Source of the DNA: Chryseobacterium sp. T16E-39
Lineage (GTDB): Bacteria; Bacteroidota; Bacteroidia; Flavobacteriales; Weeksellaceae
Length of the DNA stretch: 64,000 nucleotides
Direction of reading: 5' to 3'
Assembly (NCBI RefSeq): GCF_002216065.1
Contig: NZ_CP022282.1
Coordinates: forward strand, 62,001-126,000
Positions 51,303 to 61,107 of this stretch are shown piece by piece. Every line of letters begins with the position of its first letter. The stretch's first letter is position 1. The notes under the pieces are model-generated. The model was not told where the DNA came from and made no database searches. It saw only the letters and a list, made by a program, of their open reading frames with translations. The translations under genes and the position numbers were made by a program.

Positions 51303-51328
51303 GCGAAGATTTTGTCTTCGCTTTTTTT
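51303..51328 (+). terminator. pyrB attenuator terminator
   Basis: The stem GCGAAGA / TCTTCGC (51303-51309 with 51315-51321), loop TTTTG, is followed by seven Ts. It lies between the leader stop codon and the pyrB ATG (51350), so it must be read through for pyrB expression. Confidence 0.85.
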
Positions 51329-51349
51329 ATGTAAAAAAATTAAGATATT

Positions 51350-52240
51350 ATGTTTACGATTACAGAACTAAGTACCGAGAAAATCAACAGTATACTGGCC
51401 GAAGCACTGGCTTTTGCAAATGGAAAAACTGCAAAAATTGAAGGTGAAGTTTTTTGTTCAAATCTGTTTTTTGAAGACAGTACGAGAACAAAAACAAGCT
51501 TTGATGTAGCTGAAAGAAAATTGGGTTTACAGGTAGTTCCATTTGATGCTTCACACAGTTCAGTCAATAAAGGAGAGAGTTTATACGATACCGTAAAAAC
51601 AATTGAAAGTATCGGAGTGAATCTGGTCGTAATAAGAGATAAAAAAGATGGTTTTTTCGAAGAATTGAAAAATATCAGTATTCCGGTGATCAATGGAGGC
51701 GACGGAACAGGAAATCATCCATCGCAATGTATGCTTGACCTGATGACGATCCATCAGGAATTTGGAAAATTTGAAGGGCTTAAAATAGGAATCGTTGGAG
51801 ATGTGAAACACAGCAGAGTTGCAAACTCTAACGCAGAGGCATTAAGAAGACTAGGTGCTAAAGTATATTTTTCCGGACCTGAGGATTGGTTTGATGAAGG
51901 AGCCTTAATCAATGGAACTTACTTACCTGTCGATCAGTTGATCGCTGAGGTAGATGTGCTCATGCTCTTGAGAATTCAACATGAAAGACATGACGCCAAG
52001 ATGAGTTACTCCGCTTCTGAATACCACAGAAGATATGGTTTGACAAAAGAAAGGGAAAAAGTAATGAAAAATAGTGCAATCATTATGCACCCGGCACCGA
52101 TCAACAGAGGGGTGGAGATTGATACTGATTTGGTAGAGTGTGAGCGCTCCAGGATCTTCAAGCAAATGCAGAACGGGGTCTTTGCAAGAATGGCAATATT
52201 GAAAAATGCACTGGAAGAAAAAGGATTTAAATTTAAATAA
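51350..52240 (+). CDS. pyrB: Aspartate carbamoyltransferase, catalytic subunit
   Basis: A 296-residue enzyme. The carbamoyl-phosphate site [20 protein letters not shown] and the aspartate-site region [19 protein letters not shown] are intact, as is [11 protein letters not shown]. It commits carbamoyl phosphate to pyrimidine synthesis. No pyrI regulatory chain is nearby. The gene follows the leader-attenuator and is upstream of carAB, which makes the carbamoyl phosphate. Confidence 0.95.
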   Translation: MFTITELSTEKINSILAEALAFANGKTAKIEGEVFCSNLFFEDSTRTKTSFDVAERKLGLQVVPFDASHSSVNKGESLYDTVKTIESIGVNLVVIRDKKDGFFEELKNISIPVINGGDGTGNHPSQCMLDLMTIHQEFGKFEGLKIGIVGDVKHSRVANSNAEALRRLGAKVYFSGPEDWFDEGALINGTYLPVDQLIAEVDVLMLLRIQHERHDAKMSYSASEYHRRYGLTKEREKVMKNSAIIMHPAPINRGVEIDTDLVECERSRIFKQMQNGVFARMAILKNALEEKGFKFK

Positions 52241-52250
52241 TTATTGTAAA

Positions 52251-52306
52251 AAGTATTAATGTAAAAGGTATTCATGAAATCGTTAGTACGTTAATACATG
52301 AATACA
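52251..52306. repeat. Inverted word repeat upstream of carA
   Basis: GTATTCATG (52268-52276) and its reverse complement CATGAATAC (52297-52305) are perfect, with an outer GTATTAAT/GTTAATAC pair. The element is the same style as other arg/car gap repeats but uses different words. Confidence 0.55.
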
Positions 52307-52325
52307 CTATACAACAAAAATAAAA

Positions 52326-53399
52326 ATGAAAAAGAAGTTAATATTAGAATCCGGAGAGGTTTTTAACGGAGAAGGTTTCGGAGCTGAATTGGAAACATCA
52401 GGAGAAGTAGTTTTCAATACCGGAATGACGGGATATCAAGAATTGATTTCCGACCCATCTTATTGTGGTCAGATTGTATGTATGACGTATCCATTGATCG
52501 GAAATTATGGGATCAACCGGGACGATTATGAAAGCATTGAGCCTGCTATTAAAGGTCTTATTGTGAAGGAAGTTTGTGATCTACCCTCTAATTTCCGGAC
52601 TCAGATTACTTTAGATGAACTTTTCAAGAAGAAAAATCTTTCAGGAATTTCAGGAATTGATACAAGAAGACTGACTAGAATTCTTCGTAACTCCGGAGTA
52701 GTGAAAGGTAAAATTGTGAATGCTGATGCAGATGAAAACACAATTGTTGAAGAATTGAAAGGAACAATTTTCCCAACCAATCAGGTAGAAACAGTTTCTA
52801 CAAAAACTCCTTATGCGAATCCGGGAAGAGGCTTCAAAGTAGTCTTGGTAGATTTCGGATCAAAATTAGGAATCATCAGAGAACTTTCTCAACGAAACTG
52901 TGATATCATTGTAGTATCACACGATACCACAGCTGAAGAGATCTTGTTAATGAATCCGGACGGGATTATGCTTTCAAATGGCCCTGGTGACCCGGAAGAT
53001 AATCAACAGGCATTAGAAATGATCCGTGGTCTTTTAGGAAAAGTTCCAATCTTTGGAATTTGTTTGGGGCACCAGTTAATAGGATTAGCTTGTGGCGCAA
53101 AAACATTCAAACTGAAATTCGGGCACAGAGGAGGAAACCACCCGGTTTTAGATTTAGAGAAAAACAAAGTTTCGATCACTTCACAGAACCACGGTTATGC
53201 AGTAGATCAGGAAAGCCTTAAAGGAACAGACCTTATCGAAACACACATCGCTCTTAACGACAGAACAAATGAAGGATTAAAACACAAAATCCACCCTTGC
53301 TTCTCCGTTCAGTATCACCCGGAAGCAAGCCCGGGCCCTGAGGACGCAAACTATTTGTTTGACGAGTTTATTGATTTAATGGAGGACTTTAAGAAGTAA
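52326..53399 (+). CDS. carA: Carbamoyl-phosphate synthase small subunit
   Basis: A 357-residue glutamine amidotransferase subunit. It has the N-terminal GFGAELETSGEVVFNTGMTGYQE region and a class I GATase domain whose catalytic Cys is in FGICLGHQLIGL and whose His/Glu are in SVQYHPEASPGP. It delivers ammonia from glutamine to CarB. It is separated from carB by an unusual insertion (four-helix-bundle gene). Confidence 0.95.
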   Translation: MKKKLILESGEVFNGEGFGAELETSGEVVFNTGMTGYQELISDPSYCGQIVCMTYPLIGNYGINRDDYESIEPAIKGLIVKEVCDLPSNFRTQITLDELFKKKNLSGISGIDTRRLTRILRNSGVVKGKIVNADADENTIVEELKGTIFPTNQVETVSTKTPYANPGRGFKVVLVDFGSKLGIIRELSQRNCDIIVVSHDTTAEEILLMNPDGIMLSNGPGDPEDNQQALEMIRGLLGKVPIFGICLGHQLIGLACGAKTFKLKFGHRGGNHPVLDLEKNKVSITSQNHGYAVDQESLKGTDLIETHIALNDRTNEGLKHKIHPCFSVQYHPEASPGPEDANYLFDEFIDLMEDFKK

Positions 53400-53402
53400 A
53401 AA

Positions 53403-53434
53403 AGATTTCAGATATTAGACATCAGACATCAGAC
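53403..53434 (-). repeat. Word repeat, left flank of the four-helix-bundle gene
   Basis: It reads GATTTCAGATATTAGACATC plus a further CAGACATC/AGAC, which in reverse complement gives GTCTGATGTCTGATGTCTAA. It is the inverse of the right-flank repeat at 53822-53859. Confidence 0.6.
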
Positions 53435-53458
53435 TTTTGAAAATTAATTAAATGGGAT

Positions 53459-53812
53459 ATGCACAATTTTGAGAAATTACTTTTTTGGCAAAAATCAATA
53501 CAGCTTGCAAAGGAAGTTTATATCATCTGTGCAGATTTGCCAAAGGATGAAAAGTTTGGTTTGGTTTCTCAAATTAAGAGGTCTGTAATCTCTGTTCCGT
53601 CAAATATAGCTGAAGGAGCTGGTAGAAATAATGATAGAGAATTTTATCATTTTCTGGGTATAGCAAACGCATCCTCTTTTGAATTGCAGACTCAGCTTAT
53701 TTTAACGAAAGAGTTAGAACTACTAAATGAAGAGAAGGTTGATGGTTTAATATCACAGCTAAATGAAATTCAAAGAATGATTTATACATTCAAATCTAAT
53801 TTAAAAAAGTAA
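53459..53812 (+). CDS. Four-helix-bundle protein (23S rRNA intervening-sequence/Avd-like family)
   Basis: A 117-residue helical protein. The N-terminal FEKLLFWQKSIQLAKEVY and the highly conserved PKDEKFGLVSQIKRSVISVPSNIAEGAGR motif, plus FLGIANASSFELQTQL, identify the family. Members occur as ORFs in 23S rRNA intervening sequences and, in related form, as the Avd accessory protein of diversity-generating retroelements. Here it is an insert between carA and carB, flanked by inverted word repeats. No reverse transcriptase or variable repeat is in the window. Function is unknown. Confidence 0.85.
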   Translation: MHNFEKLLFWQKSIQLAKEVYIICADLPKDEKFGLVSQIKRSVISVPSNIAEGAGRNNDREFYHFLGIANASSFELQTQLILTKELELLNEEKVDGLISQLNEIQRMIYTFKSNLKK

Positions 53813-53821
53813 AACACAATG

Positions 53822-53859
53822 TTGGATGTCTGAAATCTGATATCTAACATCTTGTATCT
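53822..53859 (+). repeat. Word repeat, right flank of the four-helix-bundle gene
   Basis: It reads GGATGTCTGAAATCTGATAT followed by CTAACATCTTGTATCT, then an A-run into the carB ATG at 53872. It closely resembles 48991-49027 and inverts the left flank. Confidence 0.65.
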
Positions 53860-53871
53860 AAAAAAAGAAAA

Positions 53872-56800
53872 ATGGCAAAACGTACAGATATAAAAACAAT
53901 TTTGGTAATCGGTTCCGGTCCTATTATTATTGGGCAGGCAGCGGAATTCGATTATGCAGGAACGCAGGCTTGTTTGTCTTTGAGAGAAGAGGGCTACAAG
54001 GTAATTTTGATCAACTCAAATCCTGCAACGATTATGACGGATGTGGAGATCGCTGATAAAGTGTATATCGAGCCGATATCACTTCAGTTTGTAAGTCATA
54101 TCATCAGAAAAGAACGTCCGGATGCGTTACTTCCTACTCTGGGAGGGCAAACCGGATTGAATATGGCGGTAGAATTGGAAAAATCAGGGATTCTTGAAGA
54201 ATGTAAAGTTGAAGTGCTGGGAACTAAACTTTCAGCGATCAACAGAGCGGAAGACAGAGATTTGTTCCGTGAACTGATGAGAGAGTTGAATGAGCCGGTT
54301 CCTGAATCTGATATTGTAAACACAGTGGAAGGAGCGCTTAATTTTGCTGAAGAAATCGGATATCCGGTTATTGTTCGTCCAGCCTTTACAATGGGGGGAA
54401 CCGGAGGAGGAATCGCTTCCAATGAAACTGAACTAAAAGAGATCGCTGAATTAGGATTAAAATACAGTCCGGTAACGCAATGTCTTATTGAGAAATCAAT
54501 TGCAGGTTTCAAAGAAATTGAATATGAAGTAATGCGTGATGCGAACGATAATGCAATTGTGGTTTGTAACATGGAAAATATAGATCCGGTAGGAGTTCAC
54601 ACAGGAGATTCAATTGTTGTAGCTCCTTCACAGACACTTTCCGACAGAGAATATCAATTATTGAGAAATGCTTCTCTGAAAATCATCAGAGCATTAGGAA
54701 TTGAAGGAGGATGTAATGTTCAGCTGGCTTTAGACCCACACTCATTCGAATACTATATCATCGAAGTAAACCCAAGGGTTTCCAGATCATCCGCTTTAGC
54801 AAGTAAGGCAACAGGATATCCGATTGCCAAGATTGCTGCTAAAATTGCAGTTGGACTTACATTGGATGAGATCATGAATCCTGTTACAGGAAAAACATAC
54901 GCTTGTTTTGAACCCGCATTGGATTATGTGGTAACTAAATTTCCTAGATTCCCATTCGATAAATTCGAAACTGCTGACAGAAGACTTTCGACACAAATGA
55001 AAGCTACCGGAGAAGTGATGGCGATCGGAAGAAACTTCGAAGAGTCTTTACAGAAAGCAGTTCGCTCCCTGGAAACAGGTTTAAGACATTTAGGATTAAA
55101 AACAAAACAGGCTGCAGCATTAACTCCGGAAGATATCGAAAGAAGAATCAGAGTTTGTGATGACGAAAGACTATTCATCATATGTGATGCCTTAAGAAGA
55201 GGATATGACTGGGAACAGATTGTAGAATGGAGTAAGATTGATAAATTCTTCATTTATAAACTAAAAAAACTGGTTGACTTCGAAAAAACAATTGCTGAGC
55301 ATAAATTTGACAAGGAGATTTTAATTCAAGCTAAAAAATTAGGTTTCTCAGATCAGAATATCGCTCACTTATGGGAATCAACACAAAGAGAGGTGTATAA
55401 TTTCAGAAAAGAAAACGGAGTAGTACCAGTTTATAAAATGGTAGATACCTGCGCCGCAGAATTTGAAAGTGAAACACCTTACTTCTACGGAACTTATGAA
55501 GAGGAAAACGAAAGTATAGTTTCTGATAAACAAAAAGTAATTGTTTTAGGTTCCGGACCGATCAGAATCGGACAAGGGGTAGAATTTGATTATGCAACAG
55601 TGCACTCAGTATGGGCAATCAAAGAAATGGGGTATGAAGCGATCATTATCAACAACAACCCTGAAACGGTTTCTACAGATTTCTCAATTTCAGATAAGCT
55701 ATACTTCGAACCTTTAACGGAGGAAGATGTAATGAACATCATCGACCTTGAGAAGCCAATGGGAGTAGTTGTTCAGTTTGGAGGACAGACAGCAATTAAT
55801 CTGGCAGATAAACTGGCAAGCTATGGAGTGAAGATCTTAGGAACTTCACTGGAAGATCTTGACAGAGCTGAGAACAGAGATAAATTCGAAAAAGCCCTAC
55901 AGGAAATGGGAATTCCTCAGCCTTTAGGAAAAACTTCAACCTCTAAGGAAGAAGCAATCAAAATTGCCAACGAAATCGGATATCCGGTTTTGGTACGTCC
56001 GAGTTATGTATTAGGAGGACGAGCAATGGAAATTGTATACACCGAGGCTGAATTAGCACATTATATGGAATTTGCGGTAGATGCAAGCCCGGAACATCCG
56101 GTATTGGTAGACCGTTATATTACTGGAAAAGAAGTTGAAGTAGATGCGATCTGCGATGGAGAAACGGTAGTCATTCCGGGAATTATGGAGCACATCGAAA
56201 GAGCAGGGGTTCACTCCGGGGATTCTATTGCGGTATATCCACCACAGAATGTTTCTCAAAAAGAAATCGATACTCTGGTAGACTATACTCAAAGGTTAGC
56301 AAAAGGATTAAATGTCATCGGATTAATGAACATCCAGTATGTTCTATTCGAAGGAAATGTCTTTGTGATCGAAGTAAATCCACGTTCATCAAGAACGGTT
56401 CCTTTCCTGTCAAAGATTACAGATGTGCCAATGGCTAACCTTGCTACAAAAGCAATTTTAGGTCAAAAGCTGAAAGATTTAGGATACGAAAACGGATTGG
56501 TTCCTAATAAAGAAGGAGTCTATGTAAAAGTTCCTGTATTCTCTTTCTCAAAATTAACGAAAGTAGACATCTCTCTGGGACCTGAAATGAAGTCTACAGG
56601 AGAAGTTATGGGGAAAGACACCACTTTGGAGAAAGCACTTTACAAAGGCTTGATCGCAGCTGGAAGAAAAGTTCCTATGCATGGTTCTATTCTATTTACA
56701 GTAGCGGATAAGCATAAGGAAGAAGCTGCTGACCTTGCGGCAAGATTCCATGAAGTTGGATTCAGAATCTGGGCTACAGAGGGGACAGCTAAATTCTTTG

Positions 56801-57054
56801 AGGAAAAAGGAATTCCTTGCAAAATAGGATATAAAATCGGTGAGGAAAATGTAAACCTTATCGACCTGATCCAAAAAGGAAAAGTACAATATGTAGTCAA
56901 CACAATGACCAAAGGAAAACAAGTTGAAAGAGACGGTTTCCAGATCAGAAGAATGAGTGTTGAAAATGGAGTACCATGTTTAACATCAATGGATACAGTA
57001 GAAGCAATCTTGAAGGTGATCGAAAGCATGACTTTCAAAATGGATGCAATGTAA
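53872..57054 (+). CDS. carB: Carbamoyl-phosphate synthase large subunit
   Basis: A 1060-residue enzyme with duplicated ATP-grasp halves. The first half begins [27 protein letters not shown] and the second begins at about residue 555 with [25 protein letters not shown]. The C-terminal MGS-like allosteric domain contains [17 protein letters not shown] and ends [14 protein letters not shown]. It makes carbamoyl phosphate for both arginine and pyrimidines. A clear terminator follows. Confidence 0.96.
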   Translation: MAKRTDIKTILVIGSGPIIIGQAAEFDYAGTQACLSLREEGYKVILINSNPATIMTDVEIADKVYIEPISLQFVSHIIRKERPDALLPTLGGQTGLNMAVELEKSGILEECKVEVLGTKLSAINRAEDRDLFRELMRELNEPVPESDIVNTVEGALNFAEEIGYPVIVRPAFTMGGTGGGIASNETELKEIAELGLKYSPVTQCLIEKSIAGFKEIEYEVMRDANDNAIVVCNMENIDPVGVHTGDSIVVAPSQTLSDREYQLLRNASLKIIRALGIEGGCNVQLALDPHSFEYYIIEVNPRVSRSSALASKATGYPIAKIAAKIAVGLTLDEIMNPVTGKTYACFEPALDYVVTKFPRFPFDKFETADRRLSTQMKATGEVMAIGRNFEESLQKAVRSLETGLRHLGLKTKQAAALTPEDIERRIRVCDDERLFIICDALRRGYDWEQIVEWSKIDKFFIYKLKKLVDFEKTIAEHKFDKEILIQAKKLGFSDQNIAHLWESTQREVYNFRKENGVVPVYKMVDTCAAEFESETPYFYGTYEEENESIVSDKQKVIVLGSGPIRIGQGVEFDYATVHSVWAIKEMGYEAIIINNNPETVSTDFSISDKLYFEPLTEEDVMNIIDLEKPMGVVVQFGGQTAINLADKLASYGVKILGTSLEDLDRAENRDKFEKALQEMGIPQPLGKTSTSKEEAIKIANEIGYPVLVRPSYVLGGRAMEIVYTEAELAHYMEFAVDASPEHPVLVDRYITGKEVEVDAICDGETVVIPGIMEHIERAGVHSGDSIAVYPPQNVSQKEIDTLVDYTQRLAKGLNVIGLMNIQYVLFEGNVFVIEVNPRSSRTVPFLSKITDVPMANLATKAILGQKLKDLGYENGLVPNKEGVYVKVPVFSFSKLTKVDISLGPEMKSTGEVMGKDTTLEKALYKGLIAAGRKVPMHGSILFTVADKHKEEAADLAARFHEVGFRIWATEGTAKFFEEKGIPCKIGYKIGEENVNLIDLIQKGKVQYVVNTMTKGKQVERDGFQIRRMSVENGVPCLTSMDTVEAILKVIESMTFKMDAM

Positions 57055-57077
57055 TCTGTAAAAATCGAATATACATT

Positions 57078-57109
57078 AAAGCCTCGTAAGTTTTCTTGCG
57101 AGGCTTTTT
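57078..57109 (+). terminator. Intrinsic terminator after carB
   Basis: A 13-bp stem (57078-57090 with 57095-57107, one G-T wobble, loop TTTT) is followed by TTG. It closes the carA-IVS-carB transcript. Confidence 0.85.
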
Positions 57110-57202
57110 GTTGAAAATCAAATTATTTGTATAATTTAGGCAATCATATTTTTATTGTGTAGGAATTCGAATGACGTCAAATACTTTTCCATAAAAAGAT
57201 AC

Positions 57203-57673
57203 ATGAAGCACGCTATTAAATTGATATTTTACGGTTTAACTTTATTTTTATTATTTCAATGTTCTAATTATAGTAAAGAATTTGAGGATGAATTTAAAAA
57301 TTCTGTTTCCGATGCTGATCAAGTACTATTTGAAGGTGACATATTACACCCTGCTTATGCATACATGAAAAATGGAAAATTGAAGGGTCTCGAATTCATT
57401 AGTCATCCTGAATGTGGGAACTATACCAGAAGATATTTTTTTTCAAAAAATGAAAAGATCAAGAAAATTATTGTTGAAAAAGATTATTTTAATGAAAGCT
57501 GCGGAAAAACTTTTGATTCTGTGTATGTAATCTATCCAATTACACAGAAAGTCATAGTTTATACAAAATTTACCAAAGGAAAAGAGATTAGAAGTGATAT
57601 AATACAAAAGGAAATAATCTCGGTTGAGAGATATATAAAAGAATCGAAAAGTTGGAAATACATTAATAAATAG
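57203..57673 (+). CDS. Small lipoprotein of unknown function
   Basis: A 156-residue protein from the ATG at 57203; an in-frame start at 57155 would put a non-secretory peptide before the signal. The lipobox is LLFQC. The mature part is Lys/Glu/Tyr-rich with a paired-cysteine pattern (PECGNYTRRYF and NESCGKTFDS). No domain is recognised. Envelope location is inferred. Confidence 0.6.
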   Translation: MKHAIKLIFYGLTLFLLFQCSNYSKEFEDEFKNSVSDADQVLFEGDILHPAYAYMKNGKLKGLEFISHPECGNYTRRYFFSKNEKIKKIIVEKDYFNESCGKTFDSVYVIYPITQKVIVYTKFTKGKEIRSDIIQKEIISVERYIKESKSWKYINK

Positions 57674-57822
57674 GGGTTCTTAAAACTGCTTTTAAATGTT
57701 TTGTAATATTCATTCTTTTTATTTTATCAAAAAAACAGGATAAAAATTAGGTTATAAGGGAATAAAAGTAATTCGATAAATATGTAAATTTAGCGCGTTA
57801 AAAATTTACTAAATAAAATTGA

Positions 57823-58407
57823 ATGAAATCAAAATTTAAAATTCTTGTTTTAAGTGTTTCGTTAACGTCTTTAACGAGCTGCGCATTATCTAATTCTGTT
57901 CAGAAGATTAATTATCAATCCAACTTAAAAATTGATAATAAATTAACTTCCAGTAAAGTTGTTCAAATCGATCCAATGAAAGATACCAGAGGGTATCAGG
58001 ATAACAAAGTTATTTTCTATAAGAAAAATATGTACAACCAAACCATGTCTGGTGCCTATATGGCTGAACAACCTGTTGCAGAAATTCTGACTGATGCAAT
58101 AAAAAATGGACTTAAAGAAAAGAATGTTAACTTAAATAGCGATAACAAAAGTTTTACATTAAAATCAGAATTGCAAAAAATGGATTATGAAGCCATTTCC
58201 GGATTTTCTACTGTTCAGCTTATTCCTCAGATCACCGTAAAATTTCAGTTGATTGACAATGATGGAAAAGTTGTATGGACTGATTTGATAACAGGAAAAG
58301 CAAACACAAAAGGTGCTAAGTTTGAGAAATTTCTTCCACCAGCTATAGATAATCTTGTAGATCAGCTCGTTAACAGCCAGGATTTCCTGAATACGATCAA
58401 AGAATAA
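57823..58407 (+). CDS. YajG-like lipoprotein
   Basis: A 194-residue protein with the lipobox SLTSC (Cys20). The mature domain, with IDPMKDTRGYQDNKVIFYKK and PVAEILTDAIKNGLKEKNVNL, resembles the YajG lipoprotein fold, in which early strands and helices are followed by a domain predicted to bind partners at the envelope. The family match is tentative. It ends at a terminator. Confidence 0.65.
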   Translation: MKSKFKILVLSVSLTSLTSCALSNSVQKINYQSNLKIDNKLTSSKVVQIDPMKDTRGYQDNKVIFYKKNMYNQTMSGAYMAEQPVAEILTDAIKNGLKEKNVNLNSDNKSFTLKSELQKMDYEAISGFSTVQLIPQITVKFQLIDNDGKVVWTDLITGKANTKGAKFEKFLPPAIDNLVDQLVNSQDFLNTIKE

Positions 58408-58440
58408 CAGGTATTTAATACTAGAAAAACAGATATTTTT

Positions 58441-58468
58441 AACCCCGTAAGTTTTTTACGGGGTTTTT
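58441..58468 (+). terminator. Intrinsic terminator
   Basis: The stem AACCCCGTAA / TTACGGGGTT (58441-58450 with 58456-58465) is followed by a T-run. Confidence 0.9.
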
Positions 58469-58584
58469 AGTTGATTTAAATATATGTTATCTTTTTTTGC
58501 TGATTTATTTATAAATTAGAGCGTTAAAATTCAAGCTGTTAATAATAATAAAAAACTAATAGAAATTTCTTCAAATTAAAAACC

Positions 58585-59088
58585 ATGGCAGAATATAACG
58601 CAAAATCAAGTAATGCTTTGTCTTTTGAAGTAACAAAAGACGATCAGCTAATCGGGAGACTTATGTACAAAAGTTGGTTTAAGTTTAATGCTACAGTGGA
58701 AATTGTGAGTGATCTCAGTTATCAGATTGAGCCGAAAGGATTTTGGGGAACAACCATTGAAGTAAAAGACAACGAGCGTGTTTTATTAAAGTTCCGAATG
58801 AATTGGAACGGAGAAATTGTTGTACAGACCTACTTTAATAGTTTGAAGAAAAGCTATGTTTTTAAGCATAGAGGTATTTTTAAAGAATCATTTGTGCTGG
58901 CAGATGAAGAGGGAATTGAGTTTTTAGTGATGAAGCCGGATCTGAGATGGAGCACCATGAATTATGAATATCAGATTACTACATCTCCTGCTTTTGATAC
59001 CCTTTCCAATAAAGAATTATTATTGATTAATTCGTTGCATTGTGCCAACTATTATATGTCTATGATGAGTTCTGCAGCTATTGTATAA
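58585..59088 (+). CDS. Hypothetical beta-rich cytosolic protein
   Basis: A 167-residue protein with no signal or membrane helix. The central part (about 10-135) is a run of beta strands such as LIGRLMYKSWFKFNATVEIV and VLLKFRMNWNGEIVVQTYF, reminiscent of LURP-one/scramblase-like beta barrels, but I cannot assign it. A short C-terminal helix (LLLINSLHCANYYMSMMSS) follows. Function is unknown. Confidence 0.55.
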   Translation: MAEYNAKSSNALSFEVTKDDQLIGRLMYKSWFKFNATVEIVSDLSYQIEPKGFWGTTIEVKDNERVLLKFRMNWNGEIVVQTYFNSLKKSYVFKHRGIFKESFVLADEEGIEFLVMKPDLRWSTMNYEYQITTSPAFDTLSNKELLLINSLHCANYYMSMMSSAAIV

Positions 59089-59136
59089 TCAAAGAATACT
59101 TGATCAAATTTACTATTTTATAAAGTTTAGTCTTAA

Positions 59137-59742
59137 ATGAAATTATCTCAAAGAAATTTATTAAAAAAACAAGTAATAGAATTTTATGACACAAAAATTC
59201 ATATAAAAACAAGGTATTTAGGGAATAAAAATGAGTTTGATGTCAGTTATGAAAGTATTCTACCTAATAAATATGATGTTAAGACAAATAATCTAATACT
59301 CTTTGGCGTTTCTGCCTTTTTCTATTTATTATCTGGAGCGGTGTATTACTGGAGATTTATTGAAGGTGATCAAACCGTTGAAGGAGAAGCTTCCATTGCA
59401 TGGTTCATTGTTGGTACAATATTACTTTTTATTGCTTTAAGATCTATTGAAAATATTTGGAAAATAAATATTGTGAATAATCAATTTATTAAGATTTATA
59501 AGGATAGTCCGAATAAAACAGAAGTAAATAGTTTCATTACCAATATGTTTAAGCAAAGAAATAAATATTTAATTGAAACTTATGGAAAAGTAAACTCCAA
59601 TTTAAACTATGAAAAACAGTACAATAATTTTGTGTGGCTGAAGAATATGGAAGTTATAAGTGAGCCTGAATTTTTTGAAAAACTTAAGGATTTGGATTTC
59701 ACATTTGGAAAACAGAATAATAAGATTGGATTTTCAAAATAG
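59137..59742 (+). CDS. Hypothetical protein with two membrane helices
   Basis: A 201-residue protein. An N-terminal Lys-rich region (to about 50) is followed by two hydrophobic helices (about 53-70 and 86-103) and a Lys/Asn-rich soluble tail. This layout resembles small membrane-anchored proteins with a PH-like cytosolic domain. No family was recognised. It ends at an unusually long terminator stem. Confidence 0.55.
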   Translation: MKLSQRNLLKKQVIEFYDTKIHIKTRYLGNKNEFDVSYESILPNKYDVKTNNLILFGVSAFFYLLSGAVYYWRFIEGDQTVEGEASIAWFIVGTILLFIALRSIENIWKINIVNNQFIKIYKDSPNKTEVNSFITNMFKQRNKYLIETYGKVNSNLNYEKQYNNFVWLKNMEVISEPEFFEKLKDLDFTFGKQNNKIGFSK

Positions 59743-59775
59743 TTAATGAGAGGATTAAAATGAAATAAAATATGT

Positions 59776-59838
59776 AAAAGTTAATAAATAGAGGGGTTTT
59801 CGAAAAATAGAAAAACCCTCTATTTATTAACTTTTTTA
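59776..59838 (+). terminator. Long-stem intrinsic terminator
   Basis: A 20-bp perfect stem (59776-59795 with 59816-59835) has an inner TTTT/AAAA pairing and a T-run. It is longer than needed for termination and is bidirectional. Confidence 0.85.
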
Positions 59839-59935
59839 TGTGATAAAAAGCTTTGGTGTTTTTATTTATCTGAATTACTAAAACCATTCAAAATTTATAT
59901 CTTTAGAAAGTAAAAAATTAATAATTAAACACTAA

Positions 59936-61087
59936 ATGACGAAACACCAGCAAAGAATCACGGATGTCTATCATTTTTTTGATAATAAAGACATAGTTCT
60001 TGGATTCAGAAAGTTGCTAGATTGTGCAATGGACACTCAAAATATGGAAATTTACAAAGAGGCCATTGCTTTAACCGACTGGAAAGAACAATATCCTGAT
60101 CATATCGAAGAATTTATTATCAGCTCTAAAAATCTTCTTCAAAAAATTGAACAAATTCCTGTTTCAGAATACCCCGTGGAAAATTCTGTACTTTGTGCGA
60201 CACATATTTCAAAATCTTATGGAAGCAACAGATTTTCTTTAGGGCCAGTTTCATTGGAAATAAATAAGGGCCAGGTTTATGGATTGGTAGGGGAAAATGG
60301 AAACGGAAAGACGACTCTTTTGAGGATTCTCGCCAAAGAAATTTCCCATAATCAGGGACAATTAAAATATTCATTTAAAACTGAACCCAAAAATGAATAT
60401 GACCTTCGTTCAAAATTGGTCTATATTCCCCAAAGAACAGCAAAATGGTATGGAAGTCTCAAAGACAATCTGAAATTTGTTCTTGCAAACTATGGAGTGA
60501 ATCCCGAAGAGAATGAAACCAGAACATTGATGATGATCGCACGTCTTGGTTTATGGAATTATAAACACCTGAAATGGAGTGAGCTGTCTTCTGGATATAA
60601 AATGCGTTTTGAACTGGCACGTACTCTTTTAAGAAAACCTGAGATTTTGCTTTTAGATGAACCATTGGCTAACCTCGATGTTGTTGCCCAACAGGTTATT
60701 CTGGAAGATTTGAAGGCTCTTGCCAATTCTGTGAACAATCCTATTGCTTTAATTTTAAGTTCACAACAATTATACGAAGTGGAAAAGGTTTCAGATAAAG
60801 TGATTTTTCTGAAAAACGGACAATACAAAGATAATTCTGATCTTAAGAATACTGAGGAAAACCATCTTATTATTGAGATTGATACTCCAAGTTCAAGAGA
60901 AAACCTCCTGGAAATTTTTAAAACTCTAAAATTAGAAAAACTCAACTATAACGGCGGAGTTTATGTTGCTTACTTTCCTATGGAAACGGAGTTTTATGAT
61001 GTAATGGCAGCATTAGGAAATACCAAAACTGACATTGTTTATATCCGTAATATTTCATCTTCCACAAGAAGATTTTTCGTTAGCTAA
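59936..61087 (+). CDS. ABC transporter ATP-binding protein with helical N-terminal extension
   Basis: A 383-residue protein. Residues 1 to about 80 are a helical extension not typical of ABC ATPases. The nucleotide-binding domain starts near residue 85: Walker A GENGNGKT (119-126), Q-loop Gln166 (VYIPQR), a signature-like LSSGYK (217-222) and Walker B LLLDEPLANLD. The switch position is LILSSQQLYEVEK, where the usual His is Gln277. It probably forms an exporter with the next gene, 20 bp downstream. The substrate is unknown. Confidence 0.82.
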   Translation: MTKHQQRITDVYHFFDNKDIVLGFRKLLDCAMDTQNMEIYKEAIALTDWKEQYPDHIEEFIISSKNLLQKIEQIPVSEYPVENSVLCATHISKSYGSNRFSLGPVSLEINKGQVYGLVGENGNGKTTLLRILAKEISHNQGQLKYSFKTEPKNEYDLRSKLVYIPQRTAKWYGSLKDNLKFVLANYGVNPEENETRTLMMIARLGLWNYKHLKWSELSSGYKMRFELARTLLRKPEILLLDEPLANLDVVAQQVILEDLKALANSVNNPIALILSSQQLYEVEKVSDKVIFLKNGQYKDNSDLKNTEENHLIIEIDTPSSRENLLEIFKTLKLEKLNYNGGVYVAYFPMETEFYDVMAALGNTKTDIVYIRNISSSTRRFFVS

Positions 61088-61107
61088 TCTTCTTTAATTC
61101 GATCACA

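Noticed and set aside
53459..53812. A diversity-generating retroelement around the Avd-like gene
   Set aside because: No reverse transcriptase, template/variable repeat pair or target gene is visible nearby.
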